64,000 nt of DNA. Source: Pseudoips prasinana (lineage: Eukaryota; Arthropoda; Insecta; Lepidoptera; Nolidae). Positions 40,428 to 50,689 of the stretch are shown piece after piece (within the stretch, counting starts at the first letter, position 1; each line of letters begins with the position of its first letter). A program made the translations under genes and the position numbers. The notes below the pieces were generated by a model that was given only the letters and a program-made list of their open reading frames with translations, was not told the origin of the DNA and did no database searches. Location of the stretch: positions 16,820,001 to 16,884,000 of the forward strand of contig OX621260.1 of assembly GCA_951640165.1 (NCBI GenBank). The letters run 5' to 3'.

Positions 40428-41329
40428 ACTTTATGCGCGAATCTCAATTCCAAATAGCTGCGTTCTACTTCAAGAAATTTAAAATATTAACGTTACCAGC
40501 TATGTACATATTTGAAACAGCATTATTTATAAAATCCAACCCACATTTGTTCACGAAACTTTCAGCAGTTAAGAAGACTCCAATTCGAAATCAATATGAA
40601 AATAACCTGTGTATGGTAAAATGTAATAGTGCATTGATGAAAAAGAGCTTCTTTGGTGTTGCTCCCAAAATCTATACATCTATACAAATAAATAAAATTG
40701 GAGTGTCTGTTTGTAATATTGAAATAACCGTTTTTTTCTACATAAACCTGAATATATATACGGTACCTACACCATAATATTTTTTTTTACAATTTTTGTC
40801 TGTCTGTTTGTTCCGGCTAATCTCTGAAATGGCTGGACTGATTTTGACGGGACTTTATTGGCAGGTAGCTGATGTAATAAGGAGTAACTTAGGCTACTTT
40901 TATTTTAGAAAAAAACATTTATTTTGGAAAAAAACAAAATAAAATCAAAATAAACTAATTAACACGCGAACGAAGTCGCGGGCACGGCTAGTTTATAATA
41001 AAATACCTGATGTCATAAAGTGTGTGCCATTAAAGATGTTCAAAAAATGTCTTCACAAACTATTGACTGAGAAATTTTATTATACCTTAGATAAATATTT
41101 AAATGATAAATCACTTTAATTAATTTACTCATTATTGTTTATTATAATTTCTTACATATTAATTTGTTATGACATTTTTGTAGTAATTTTGTTTATTTAA
41201 TGAATTTTGATGTATATTTTTGTTAATGTATTTGATTGTATTTGTATGTCATCAATGACAAAACATAGTGTAACAGATAATTATTTAAGACCTTGACATG
41301 TATGATTAATGTATATAATAATAATAATA
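40428..41329 (+). mobile_element. LINE RT-ORF C-terminus split by Helitron H4
   Basis: ESQFQIAAFYFKKFKILTLP, MYIFETALFIKSNPHLF, SALMKKSFFGVAPK, then Helitron, then IYNKIPDVIKCVPLKMFKKC, DKYLNDKSL, stop, 3' UTR and an AAT-repeat tail. Removing 40671-40991 restores the reading frame exactly. Confidence 0.83.
40671..40991 (+). mobile_element. Non-autonomous Helitron H4, copy 2
   Basis: TCTATACATCTATACAAAT to CGAACGAAGTCGCGGGCACG-GCTAG, inserted A40670|T40992; 321 bp. Confidence 0.9.
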
Positions 41330-41330
41330 A

Positions 41331-41660
41331 GAATATGGAAAATGGAGAAAGTATTCATTGTGCCATTGGTGCTCTCTAGTACTGGTATCATTCCAAAATA
41401 CATACATCACTCACTCCGTTTATTAGATTTACCAGAAAATACATACATAAATATGCAAAAAGCAGCAATTCTTAACACTTGCCGAATTGTGCGAAAGTTT
41501 TTACAGGATGACACTTACAATAATGAATCCCTGCAAGAATATGATGCTGACTTGGCATAAGCCCCTAGGCATCATTACTAACCGAAAAGTATATTTCGAG
41601 AAAATAAAGAAAAGTAAAAATAATAATAATAATATGTTCTAATAAAATAAAATAAAATAA
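41331..41660 (+). mobile_element. LINE ORF C-terminal fragment
   Basis: VFIVPLVLSSTGIIPKYIHH, LRLLDLPENTYINMQKAAIL, TCRIVRKFLQDD, stop, then a tail of AATAAAATAAAATAAA. Same ending as at 21.22 kb. Confidence 0.72.
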
Positions 41661-41665
41661 ATAAA

Positions 41666-42001
41666 CTATTCTGATTCCAAGAGCTCCCTTCGGGCTTCCA
41701 GGGTACTCAGTTTGTAGTAGCCTAGTTTATCAAGGTAAGAGAGGTTTTTAAATTGCCTGCCCTTTGAGTACCCTAGATGTCGGATGAACTTGTTGCAGTC
41801 CTTGCGGCGGTGGCTGTGGTGGATGTTGCTGTCCCTGCAGAACAATTTACACGTGCTGCACCACGATTTGCTAGTGAGGATGTGGCGCTCGACCCGCAGA
41901 CAAGCCATAGTCTCTGCGTCGGTTAAGCGCCTCGGATTTGACGTTTGTCTTGAAGAGTTGAACTCCGTGCTGTTTCGTGGAAATAAGATACTATACAACA
42001 T
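41666..42001 (-). pseudogene. Unassigned 111-codon frame, possibly LINE-derived
   Basis: Minus-strand frame with NPRRLTDAETMACLRVERHI, CSTCKLFCRDSNIHHSHRRK, SYLDKLGYYKLSTLEARREL. The last block resembles the YxxRLxxLxLxSLxxRR segment late in LINE RT ORFs. The region is GC-richer than its neighbours. No catalytic motif; identity uncertain. Confidence 0.4.
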
Positions 42002-42403
42002 GTAACTTAATCAACGTGTGCGTTTATTAAGTTAAAAATAGTTTGTTCAGAATCGTTTACTTAATCGATTTATGTCATTTTCAATAGAGGTAATTTTTTA
42101 TTCCAAAATAATAAAAACTACGGAAATTATTGACATATTAACCCTGTACAGTCGAAACAAATTGAAATTGACCGTAAGTCAAAGTAATAAGAGTTTTAAA
42201 ATCGCAGTTTTATTTGTATTCATACAAATTCCGAATACAAAATAAAGAAAAATAAACTTTATGCCAAGAAACTAATTTAGTAAATAACAATGCATATATA
42301 TGTTAATTTAAAAATTCAGTGTATGTATTATGATTACAACATAATATTCTAATTGGGGTGTTTGAGGGTGTGCGTTTATTACGTTACATGTTGTATATAA
42401 ACT
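41993..42403. repeat. AT-rich segment bounded by 15-bp inverted repeats
   Basis: TATACAACATGTAAC at the left and GTTACATGTTGTATA at the right; GTGTGCGTTTATTA also occurs near both ends. Could be a small MITE. Confidence 0.5.
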
Positions 42404-42572
42404 ACTATATTCTTTTTAATTTTAACAAAAAATTACAAAATTCGTAGAGACAGAACCACAACATTAAACTATCATGTAATGAGGGGGTCTAGTCGACGAC
42501 TCATTACATTTGCACTAGGTATGTTGCCGTGCATATGCTATAAAAATTACATTAAATATTAAATTTAATTAA

Positions 42573-42704
42573 TCCCTGTGACCAAAATACACCTGGACTC
42601 AGATCAACTACTAATGGGTCACATAAATAGTTTTCCTGTGCGGGAATCGAACCCGGGACTCGAAGTCAAGAGGCGATTGTCTTATACGCTGCGCCACACG
42701 TGCA
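42573..42704 (-). repeat. SINE-D copy 5, 5' half
   Basis: CTGTGCGGGAATCGAACCCG (B-box intact) and CGCTGCGCCACACGTGCA at the right end; the core ends at ACACCTGGACTCAG. Confidence 0.82.
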
Positions 42705-43109
42705 TACTTTGGAATTGACCTTAATTTTAATTTAGCCTAAATTAGCATCCCCTAGTTTTTTAAGTTTCATTGATCAATGAAGGCAAATTTTAATACCTAC
42801 AGTAACCTGTAAGTAGTACCACATATAGCCTGTACGTCGATAGTTCCAATGGATTATAAACTTACCATACAAAGAATTAAGAAACATTTTCCATTGACCT
42901 GTTCCAGCTGTCATTCTATATTATACGTAATAAAATGTAAGCAGGTACATACATACTTTAAACTAGTGACATAGATATTCTCAGAATTAACGGCAAGTTC
43001 AACTGCTAATTAATTATAGCGGTTTAATAGTAAATATTATCATAGAGTAACGTTGAAACAATGACTTGCATACTTACAGAAAAATAATTATACGTACAGA
43101 CAGAGCGTA

Positions 43110-43235
43110 AACTTAACATCAAGCTATCCTGTACAAGCTGATCTCGGGTTGTATAGGATATCTATTCAATGACAAGTCAGCTTATACTGGAAATGTATAG
43201 CTTGATATATAGCCGTGTGTACTAGCTTCAAGCTT
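43110..43235. repeat. Repeat-T copy 2
   Basis: AACATCAAGCTATCCTGTAC, AGCTGATCTCGG, GTCAGCTTATACTGGAAATG and TATAGCTTGATATATAGCCG; an inverted-arm element related to 37.01 kb. Confidence 0.6.
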
Positions 43236-43310
43236 CTACTCCTGAGATTGAGTACTAATAGGATATATTTCAATAACCATATTCCATATAAAAAATAATA
43301 ATACAAATAT

Positions 43311-43566
43311 TAATAAATAACTTGGGACAACTAACGAATTGCCATCTGATCCCAAACTAGTAAGAGCCTGTACTATGGAAACCAGATAACTGATTTTCTA
43401 CATATTCTACTTTCTTTTGTAAATACATACTTATATAGATAATTACACCCAGACTCAGGAAAGACAGACATGTTCATGCACACAAATATCTGTCCTGGGT
43501 GGGAATCGAACCCACGACCTCCAGCGTCAAAAGCAAGCATTTGCCAACTACGCCAACAGGCCTATC
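43311..43566 (-). repeat. SINE-A copy 7
   Basis: Full reverse copy from AATAACTTGGGACAACTAAC to CGCCAACAGGCCTATC, B-box GGGAATCGAACCCA intact. Confidence 0.85.
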
Positions 43567-43589
43567 AAATTAAGAATAATACGTATATT

Positions 43590-43772
43590 AATAAATATCT
43601 TGGGACAACTAACGAATTGCCATTTAATTCCAAACTAGGCATAGCCTGCACTATGGTAACTAGACAACTGATCAACTTTCTTATAAAAAAATCTGAAATA
43701 TCTGTTCTGGGGGGAATCGAACCCACGACCTGCGGCGTGAAAGGCAAGTGTTTACCAACCACGCGAACCAGT
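43590..43772 (-). repeat. SINE-A copy 8, internally deleted
   Basis: AATATCTTGGGACAACTAAC, CAACTGATCAAC, then directly GGGGAATCGAACCCACGACC and TTTACCAACCACGCGAACC; the body between is lost. Adjacent to copy 7 in the same orientation and sharing its AACTAACGAATTGCCAT variant. Confidence 0.8.
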
Positions 43773-43799
43773 ATGAGGCGTTCTAAGCCAGTTACGCCC

Positions 43800-44005
43800 A
43801 CCGGTTTGTAAGCGATCGGCGAGGTTAACCTACTAGGCACGCGGTCAGTCCATAGACGGGTGACCACCAAAGTGGTTTAATTTCTGAGCGTCTCAGTGCT
43901 GACAGTCCCGGTTGTAGTCATTAGACAACAGTCTTTAATTCATCTCAGAGCCCTACTGGGCGGCTTGAATAACTCTGACACTAGGGTAAACACTACCCAT
44001 GAGGT
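43800..44005 (-). repeat. Repeat-K copy 4
   Basis: AAGCGATCGGCGAGGTTAAC, CACGCGGTCAGTCCATAGAC, GGGCGGCTTGAATAACTCTG; near full length. Confidence 0.7.
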
Positions 44006-44164
44006 AAGTAAGTAAGTACCTCTGATACTGGCATTACAAAACGTCAGACAAAACATTTAAATTTCAGATCTGTTACTTTTTGCTTATTTATGCTAGAGAC
44101 GCCAACACAGACCCGTACCATATAGACGGAGACAGTTGACAGTAGACTGAAGTTTTGCTCTTTG

Positions 44165-44765
44165 AATAAAGAACGACGAAAAGCTCATTGTCATTATAAA
44201 AAAAAATATATAAAAAAATGTGAGCCGTCACGGGACGCCTGGCAGATGTGAACATCGACATTATTTTGTAAAAGTAATATGCAAAAAAGAACATATTGTG
44301 ATAGGAACTAAATATGTCATAATGATAAAAAGTCGATTGCGCATGCGTCACGGCATGCGTCGCCACGCCAGAAATCTGGTTTACGTGCGGCTATAGATGT
44401 TTCACATCAAAAAGATTCGTGGCAGTCTTTGTGGACTGCCGATAGAAGTGAAAACTATTTTTTATTGCTCATACTCGGAGAGTAGTGTTTATTTGATCCG
44501 AGTAGCGAGTGGAAGATGCTACTTCCCACCTTTGGGCGGTAAAGACTCATAGTAATTCCTTCCCTCCTTATGATGGAAATTAATTTAAAAAATAGAACTA
44601 AATTTGGTCAGACATTCGGCTCTAAACAGTCTAGAACAAAATGTTGCGGTCATGTGAGTGTATAAACGGCCAATGTGAGTTAAAAAAGACCCTCCGTCTT
44701 ACGAATATTCGATCAGGTCACTTGTCCTGACGCGAGTTTAACATTTTACCTATCCTTTAAAAGAT
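44165..44765 (-). repeat. Repeat-L/M element, uninterrupted copy
   Basis: 44400-44765 matches repeat-M at 12.18-12.83 kb in reverse. 44165-44410 matches 48.71-48.97 kb in reverse (TGAGCCGTCACGGGACGCC, TCGATTGCGCATGCG, GGCGTCGCCACGCC-like). So L and M are parts of one element of at least 600 bp. No coding frame. Confidence 0.72.
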
Positions 44766-45074
44766 CACAACGCCGTTAAGAAGTTTTCACTTCAAATAAA
44801 AGACAAAAAGTTCTCACATAATTAAGGTGAGTCAGCAACTTAAATGCATCATTAGGATAAAAACTTTTTCGCGCACCTGATAGCAGTAATTTCATTGCGT
44901 CGTATACATACAAATGCATTATTAAAGGTTAATTTGGTTGTCATTACATTCAGTTCTCGGTATGATGACAATATGGGAACATATCGAATCGTTCACCCCG
45001 TTTACGACCAACGGTTTTATACATTGTGTATATTATTATGAGTCTTAAATGTGTCGAATAGATGCTTTGTTGTA
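44766..45074. other. No gene seen
   Basis: No frame or family recognised. Confidence 0.35.
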
Positions 45075-45258
45075 AAATTCATCATCATCATAATATCAGC
45101 AGATGTCCACAGCTGAACTTAGATCGCCATTATTGCCGTTCATGCGATATATATATACTGGATCTACGGTATGTGGTCATCACCCGAGAACTTTCTGTTC
45201 CATCGGCCGTCGCGTCTGTTCTACGAGCTATGTGCCCCATAGCCACTTCAGCTTAGTA
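45075..45258 (-). mobile_element. RTE LINE tail, degraded
   Basis: CATCATCATCATAATATCAG tail side, GATGTCCACAGCTG, CGAGAACTTTCTGTTCC, CGAGCTATGTGCCCCATAGC; the reverse of the RTE ORF end. Confidence 0.72.
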
Positions 45259-46020
45259 GTTTTCGGGCTAGGTAGTAGTGATGGAAATAATTTGATTTAA
45301 TTTGCTATTTTGGTTTATCTAGGGTGAACTAATCAGTTTCTAAATATGACCCTGAACTTGAATAAAGTTGCCGAATTTCGGGAGAGCGGTCATTAGTACT
45401 GCTGATTTTTGATCCTCTAACGAATAACTTTCAAATCTCTTTATATTTCCTCCTAAACCATAGAGAAACAAAGATGGCAAAAATATTTTTTCGGATATTG
45501 TTACAAGTCAAAATAAACGTAGACGAACGATATTTTCTTTCATGGGATTATTTAAAAAAAATCCGTGGCGGTAGTCTTTTACAATCATCTCATACAACGC
45601 GCACCCATGCTCAGAACTACAATTTATGGGTCACACAAGAAGTCCTGTGAGAAGATCAAAGCCGAACAAGAGGGCTCATAGTTAGTAGCGAGGCGCCACA
45701 CATAGAGTCAAATTGGATACGGAAAATTAAAAAAAATATATATATCACGGTGGTCTTACGTAGTGAAATGAAATGAAATAATGAAATTTATTCAGCACTT
45801 GGGTATTTACATACACTTGTACTTGTCAAGCTCTCAATGTATTACATAAACACAGTTTAAAAACAGTAATTAAAGTAACAAAATATTATCAATTAGTCCG
45901 TCCGTGCGGTCTGTTTCGTCACATGTATTTTTAATATTCTTAAATAAATAATAAATAGCAAGTTACTAAGCTATTATTGTTACATTTAGTAATATTATAT
46001 CAAATTAAAGAATTGAAAAC
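45259..46020. other. Mostly unrecognised; retroposon-like 3' end on minus strand near 45770
   Basis: AATGAAATTTATTCAGCAC, read in reverse, gives a GTGCTGAATAAATTTC polyadenylation-like end with an ATTTC-repeat. No coding content. Confidence 0.4.
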
Positions 46021-46029
46021 AACGAGCAG

Positions 46030-46330
46030 TTGGCTAGCGCAAAAGGCTCTCAACCAGTAGCTTAATTTAAACGACTAATACCTGAGGGCACCCTTATGGG
46101 CCACATCTCAGGCGGCCGCTGAAGTAAAAAGATAGAATTCGAAATGGGGGTCAGATCACTTGCACGGTATTACCGATCACGTGTTAAGGGGGCAACGCGA
46201 TCCTCGCCGCTGAGGATCCTACCCTAGCTAGCCTGCGGCTTTCTCTAGCTACCTAGGTGGACGACCCGGAAAAGAAAGCCACAAAGAAACTCCGGGCTTG
46301 CTTTTTTCGTCTTCTTTTGCTTTTTGTTTT
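46030..46330. other. GC-rich block, possible LINE UTR
   Basis: GCTCTCAACCAGTAGC, GAGGGCACCCTTATGGGCC, GCGGCCGCTGAAG, TACCTAGGTGGACGACCC; composition unlike its AT-rich neighbours. No frame of note. Identity unknown. Confidence 0.35.
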
Positions 46331-46689
46331 GGATTTATTTTATATCTTTTTTTTAACATTGTTTTTTGTTTTTACATTGTGATTGGCTGGTATGTGGGCT
46401 AATGCACGCACAGAACCGATGACATCTAGTTAATCAAAATAATTATGAGGTAATAAACACTAACATTCCATTTCGCTCAAGCAATTAAAATAACCTCTTG
46501 CAAGATGAACAAACGGTGGGTGCATCCGCGCACATTTACAAAATTACAAGTCACACTAAAGGCGACGACTGTATGAATAAAAAAAAAGAGTACCCCAGCA
46601 GCAGCTCTACCAGTTACCGCAAGCAGCACCCGTTCACGAGTATGACGTGAGGATAGTGATGTGTCGGAAGGATATTTTTGTGTCGAGAT

Positions 46690-46850
46690 CCGCGGATACG
46701 ACAGGTTAACGTGCCTTTCGAAGCACAGAGACGCTCAGAAATTAAACCACTTGGCGGCTTTTCCATGGATGTGGATAGTTAGTTCTTCGCGCCAATCACT
46801 TACTGACCGGTGAGAGTATCAGGCTATGGCTTTGGATATCAGATGACCGT
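46690..46850 (+). repeat. Repeat-K copy 5
   Basis: GTTAACGTGCCTTTCGAAGC, AGACGCTCAGAAATTAAACC, GACCGGTGAGAG. Confidence 0.68.
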
Positions 46851-46989
46851 GTAGCATTCTCCATTTGTGCAAGTGCTCCACGTCATTTGTGTTTTGATCA
46901 GTGTATTGATATAAATATTGTTGTTCACTTGATCATGATGGACAACGTTACAGACAGTGAGTCAAATAAACCGATCAAAGGGAGAAAAC

Positions 46990-47225
46990 CAAGAATAATC
47001 CTAATATACATACATACATAGACGCCTGTTTCCCAGAAGGGTAGGCAGACACAACGGACTTCCATTTGTCACCATCCTTGCATACTTCTTTCGCTTCGTT
47101 TACTGACATTATATTCTTCATACATTTTCGCCGGTTTAGGGTACTTCTGACCTGACCATTTGATCAGAGAATGTTCTACGAGGTCTTCCCCTTCCAATTG
47201 TACCATGCGAATATATCCAAATCAA
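46990..47225 (-). mobile_element. RTE LINE ORF 3' end
   Basis: The reverse strand reads GRPRRTFSDQMV-like, RNRRKCMKNIMSVNEAKEVC, KDGDKWKSVVSAYPSGKQA; the same C-terminus as at 26.65 and 29.64 kb. Confidence 0.8.
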
Positions 47226-47345
47226 ATCACTTTATTTGCTCAATATGGGTATATACATGATAGATCATAAAATAATATATTGTACCTTTTTGTCCATATT
47301 CTACCTTTAAAAGGTATGCAAAGTTCTTATTATAAATTACATTAT
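47222..47345 (-). repeat. Retroposon-like 3' end
   Basis: AATCACTTTATTTGCTCAAT and GTACCTTTTTGTCC resemble the insert end at 16.65 kb (TTTATTTCTCTCAAAAAGGT). Low confidence. Confidence 0.4.
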
Positions 47346-47404
47346 TTTACTTATTATTGTAAATTTGTGCGATAGTGCGTTTGTCCGATAGTGAATTAGT
47401 TGTA

Positions 47405-47998
47405 TAGACGCCAGCACATCCAGCCACCCCAATCTGTCAAACTTCTTTTACAGATTTTCAACTTTATCACAAAAGCATAAGGTTCACTTTCAATTGGGGA
47501 AATTTGACTGATTGGGGTAGCTTGATATGCTGCGATCTGGACTCGGCCCAGCATACGCTGGAGGAGTGCCCGGCCTGTCTGTCCCCACCAGCGAACGTAG
47601 GTGCGATGCTAGCGGGTGACTCCACCAAATGGGACACCGTGGTCTCATTCCGTGAGGCAGTCTTGCTCCAGAAGGAAGCCGCCGAGCGGGATCGGGAACG
47701 AGTCAATCCCGCTCGTAGACGGAGGAGGCGTCGGGACGCGGCGGCAGCCGCTAGCCCAACTCCCCTCGGAGCTGCGGTGGCAGTGTGAGAAGTGTCCTCT
47801 ACTGCCACGAACAAGCAGCTCCGGGAAGACATGTTTGGGGCAAAGTCGCTGTGCTGGACTGGTAGGAGTCGCCAATAGGGAGGGCAATAGGTCGGTGCAA
47901 GTGCGACATACCCACCCGCAGACACATTTAGCGGGTGGCATGCGTAGGCATTCCGCCTGTCATAACAAAAAAAAAAAAGATTTTTGTGCTGGCGTCTG
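47405..47998. mobile_element. MITE-E copy 6, split by an R1-like LINE tail
   Basis: Left arm to centre 47405-47532 (TAGACGCCAGCACATCCAGC to AGCTTGATATGCTG); remaining right end 47986-47998 (TGCTGGCGTCTG). TA on both sides. The insert is listed next. Confidence 0.85.
47533..47978 (+). mobile_element. R1-like LINE 3' end with poly-A
   Basis: Coding remnant CDLDSAQHTLEECPACLSPP, SFREAVLLQKEAAERDRE, RRRRRRRDAAAA, stop at about 47788; then a GC-rich 3' UTR and A12 ending 47978. The HTLEECP...LQKEAAER block is known from R1-clade ORF2 C-termini. A TGCTG repeat flanks the insert. Most GC-rich segment in the window. Confidence 0.83.
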
Positions 47999-48001
47999 TA
48001 C

Positions 48002-48500
48002 CTACGCCGTAAGAGACAAAGTTTCACTTGCATCAGGGTTTCATAAAACCTCATCCTTACAGGTTTTTTTATCACCTTAATACCGTATCATTTACAGGGC
48101 GTTTTCAATTGTATTTTGGTAAATCTGAGATATAAAGTATTTTGTCTTATTTTAAAGTCATCGCAGACGAAGTCGCCGGTACATTCTAGTAAGCATACAC
48201 AAATAAATTAATAAAGATCATATGTACATTTCATAATTAGTGATGCAGCCAGATGGTAGATACATTTCTCTCTAATGGGCTTGTTAACGTCCAGACGTGA
48301 CCGTATAACTTGTTGTATGTAAAATGACCTGATGTGAAAGTGTAAGACACTCCTCGTAACTTAATTGAGCGAATGGTGTTACAACTACTTACTTAATTTT
48401 TGCAATGGTCAGTCGTTTGTGACATTTATTGTGCGTTCTTTTTTCTATTGTTCGGCGCGCGCGCAGTTGTTCTGAACAGAGAAATAAATAAGTAGTTAGT
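48002..48500. other. No gene seen
   Basis: A decayed Helitron-like end (GACGAAGTCGCCGG...TTCTAG|T, to 48187) is the only recognisable item. Confidence 0.35.
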
Positions 48501-48532
48501 ACCTACTTATTTTTCTGTTTAGAACAAATTAC

Positions 48533-49020
48533 ATTTTTTTATTACTATTCAAAATACGAACAGTAAACAACCACTTTTCAATCATGTTAGGAGTATTTGT
48601 TAGGTTTTTAAAATATACCCAGAACAAAACCCAGAACGACTACTTATGGGACGAACTGATAGTTGTTCTGTGAGAACCTACTTATTTTTCTGTTCAGAAT
48701 AAATTTCTATTGATGTAAAACATCTATAGCACGTAAAACAGATTTCTGGCGTGGCGACGCATGGCGTGGATACGCGTTGCCACGCTATGCGATAGTAGTG
48801 TGTACAGTGTGGCGACGCGTCGCCATGCGCAATCGACTTTTTATTTTATCATTATGACATATTTAGTTCCTATCACAATGTTCTTTTCTGCATATTACTT
48901 TTACAAAATAATGTCGATGTTTCACATCTGCCAGGCGTCCCGTGACGGCTCACATTATTTTTTTTTTATTACTATTCAAAATACGAACAGTTTACTAGCA
49001 CTTTTCAATCATGTTAGAAT
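48533..49020. repeat. Repeat-L copy 2 between direct repeats
   Basis: TTTATTACTATTCAAAATAC and CACTTTTCAATCATGTTAG occur at 48535-48590 and 48961-49020. Between them lie a SINE-D fragment (48621-48677) and repeat-L (about 48715-48965), with an expanded GTGGCGACGC motif at 48758-48830. Confidence 0.65.
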
Positions 49021-49045
49021 TATTTTGCCGTTCTGGCTATTGTTC

Positions 49046-49080
49046 TGGGTATGTTTTAAAAAACAAACATACCCAGAACA
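49046..49080. repeat. Hairpin
   Basis: ATTGTTCTGGGTATGTT and AACATACCCAGAACAAT, perfect arms around about 8 bases. Confidence 0.8.
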
Positions 49081-49199
49081 ATTCCCAGAACGGCTACTTA
49101 TGGGGCAAATAAATAGTTGTCCCCGTGTGTGTTCCTGTGAGGGAATCCAACCAGGGACACGAAAGAGGCCACTGTCTTAGCCGCTGAGCCACACGTGGA
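49081..49199 (-). repeat. SINE-D copy 6, 5' half
   Basis: CTACTTATGGGGCAAATAAA, GTGAGGGAATCCAACCAGGG, TTAGCCGCTGAGCCACACGT. Confidence 0.78.
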
Positions 49200-49427
49200 G
49201 TTACCCACTCCCACGGCCAAGAGTTAATTGTGGATATCGGTATTTTTTCTAATTTCTTATAAGAGGAGGGTGTGGTCATTCCAAGGTTTTATTTAGGTTT
49301 TGTCTTGAACTTGCCCTTGTCTTGAAAAAATGGCTTAGATATTTCAATTTATATTCTTTGTAAATTAACTGAACATCATAAAATAATTTACTTACTAATG
49401 ATATAATTTATTCTTTCCGTCTTTATC

Positions 49428-49645
49428 GTATTGGCAGCGGTTACCATGGTGTCAGAGTTACACAAACCGCCCAGAAGTGACTTTGCTTACCGCATGCTGT
49501 CTTACGACAACTCCGGGATCAACAGCTCAACACACTGTGAAGCACGGAGACGCTTAGAAATCGAACCTCATTGGCGGTCACCCATCTATAGACTCACCGC
49601 GTGTCTAGGTGTTTTACCTCACCGATCATTTGCGAATCGGTGAGA
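49428..49645 (+). repeat. Repeat-K copy 6
   Basis: GGCAGCGGTTACCATGGTG, AACCGCCCAGAAGTGACTTT, GAAGCACGGAGACGCTTAGA, CACCGCGTG. Confidence 0.68.
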
Positions 49646-49886
49646 GCAATAATTAATTGTTCAGACTATACGTTGACATTTTAGCAAAAATATATAAGTT
49701 AAAAAGCTTTTCTTCATTTAACGATACAATTTAATAATAGCTTCTGCCGGAGTCTCTACAGTTTTTCTGTCTCATTGTTGCAGCCAAAGTTTTATTAAGT
49801 CGACATTTTTCTTTTTTAATAGTAGTTTTCATGACTAAAGTGTTACAGTTATCAAGTAATAGCTAATTTCCACAGGGCTAACAGTA

Positions 49887-49959
49887 GCCCGGCTAGCTCA
49901 GTCGGTAGAGCATGAGACTCTTAATCTCAGGGTCGTGGGTTCGAGCCCCACGTTGGGCG
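49887..49959 (+). tRNA. tRNA-Lys-CTT: tRNA-Lys (CUU), solo copy
   Basis: Same 73-base gene as the cluster at 20.9-25.0 kb but on the plus strand and with unrelated flanks (5' CAGGGCTAACAGTA). Strong T5 terminator at 49965-49969. Intact cloverleaf and boxes. Confidence 0.97.
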
Positions 49960-50157
49960 CGATCTTTTTGTGATAAAAAATATGGATCTTCACAAGTGGC
50001 TAGTGCTAAATTAAAGTATATTCAAATAGGATAATAAAAAAGAAAAGTTGTAATTTCTATGAAATGAAATTCGTGTTATTAATTGTTTAAATTAGTTTTT
50101 GTGAATCTGCTAAATTATATTTTGCATGTCCTATCAGGCAGAACATATTGAACTATA

Positions 50158-50523
50158 ATATCCTCTTAGCCGAATTCCGGTCACGGCGGCCAGTCTCAAC
50201 AGAGATTAGCCATTTGCGCGGGACATATTATAGTGCTCAAGTGTGTGCGCAAACACAGGAGCACTTTCTATTTCATCACTCTCATGATCCGATGGGACGC
50301 CTAGCGACACGACCGGAAAGAGGTCCGGTACAGGACCAACGGCTTTACGTGCTCTCTGAGTCACGGGGGTATAATACCGCCAACTCCCAGACTTCGGGCC
50401 GATACTGAGAAATTTTTCTTTTTATAGAAAAGTCCCAAAATCACTTTTTGGCCCGACCCGGGATTTGAACCCAGGACCTCGTTCTCTGCGGGTGAACTCG
50501 TTACCGCCAGACTAACGAGGCAG
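50158..50523 (-). repeat. SINE-B copy 4 with 15-bp TSD
   Basis: 366 bp between two copies of ACATATTGAACTATA (50143-50157 and 50524-50538). The minus-strand head begins TGCCTCGTTAGTCTGGCGGT; the tail ends ...CGGCTAAGAGGATAT. Defines both SINE-B ends. Confidence 0.93.
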
Positions 50524-50689
50524 ACATATTGAACTATACCTACATTTATCTGATATCTAAGTTATATTCCAATACATTTGTAAACTATGGCACAGATAAT
50601 TCCATAGAGTATAAAAAATATAAAGTTTCTGATATCTTGAAATGTATTATATACTAGCTGTGCCCGCGACTTCGTTCGCGTGGATGTCG

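Noticed and set aside
47467..48080. Arg/Ala-rich frames of 98-202 codons on both strands
   Set aside because: They arise from the GC-rich R1-like LINE tail and its flanking MITE; only the plus-strand HTLEECP frame has family support.
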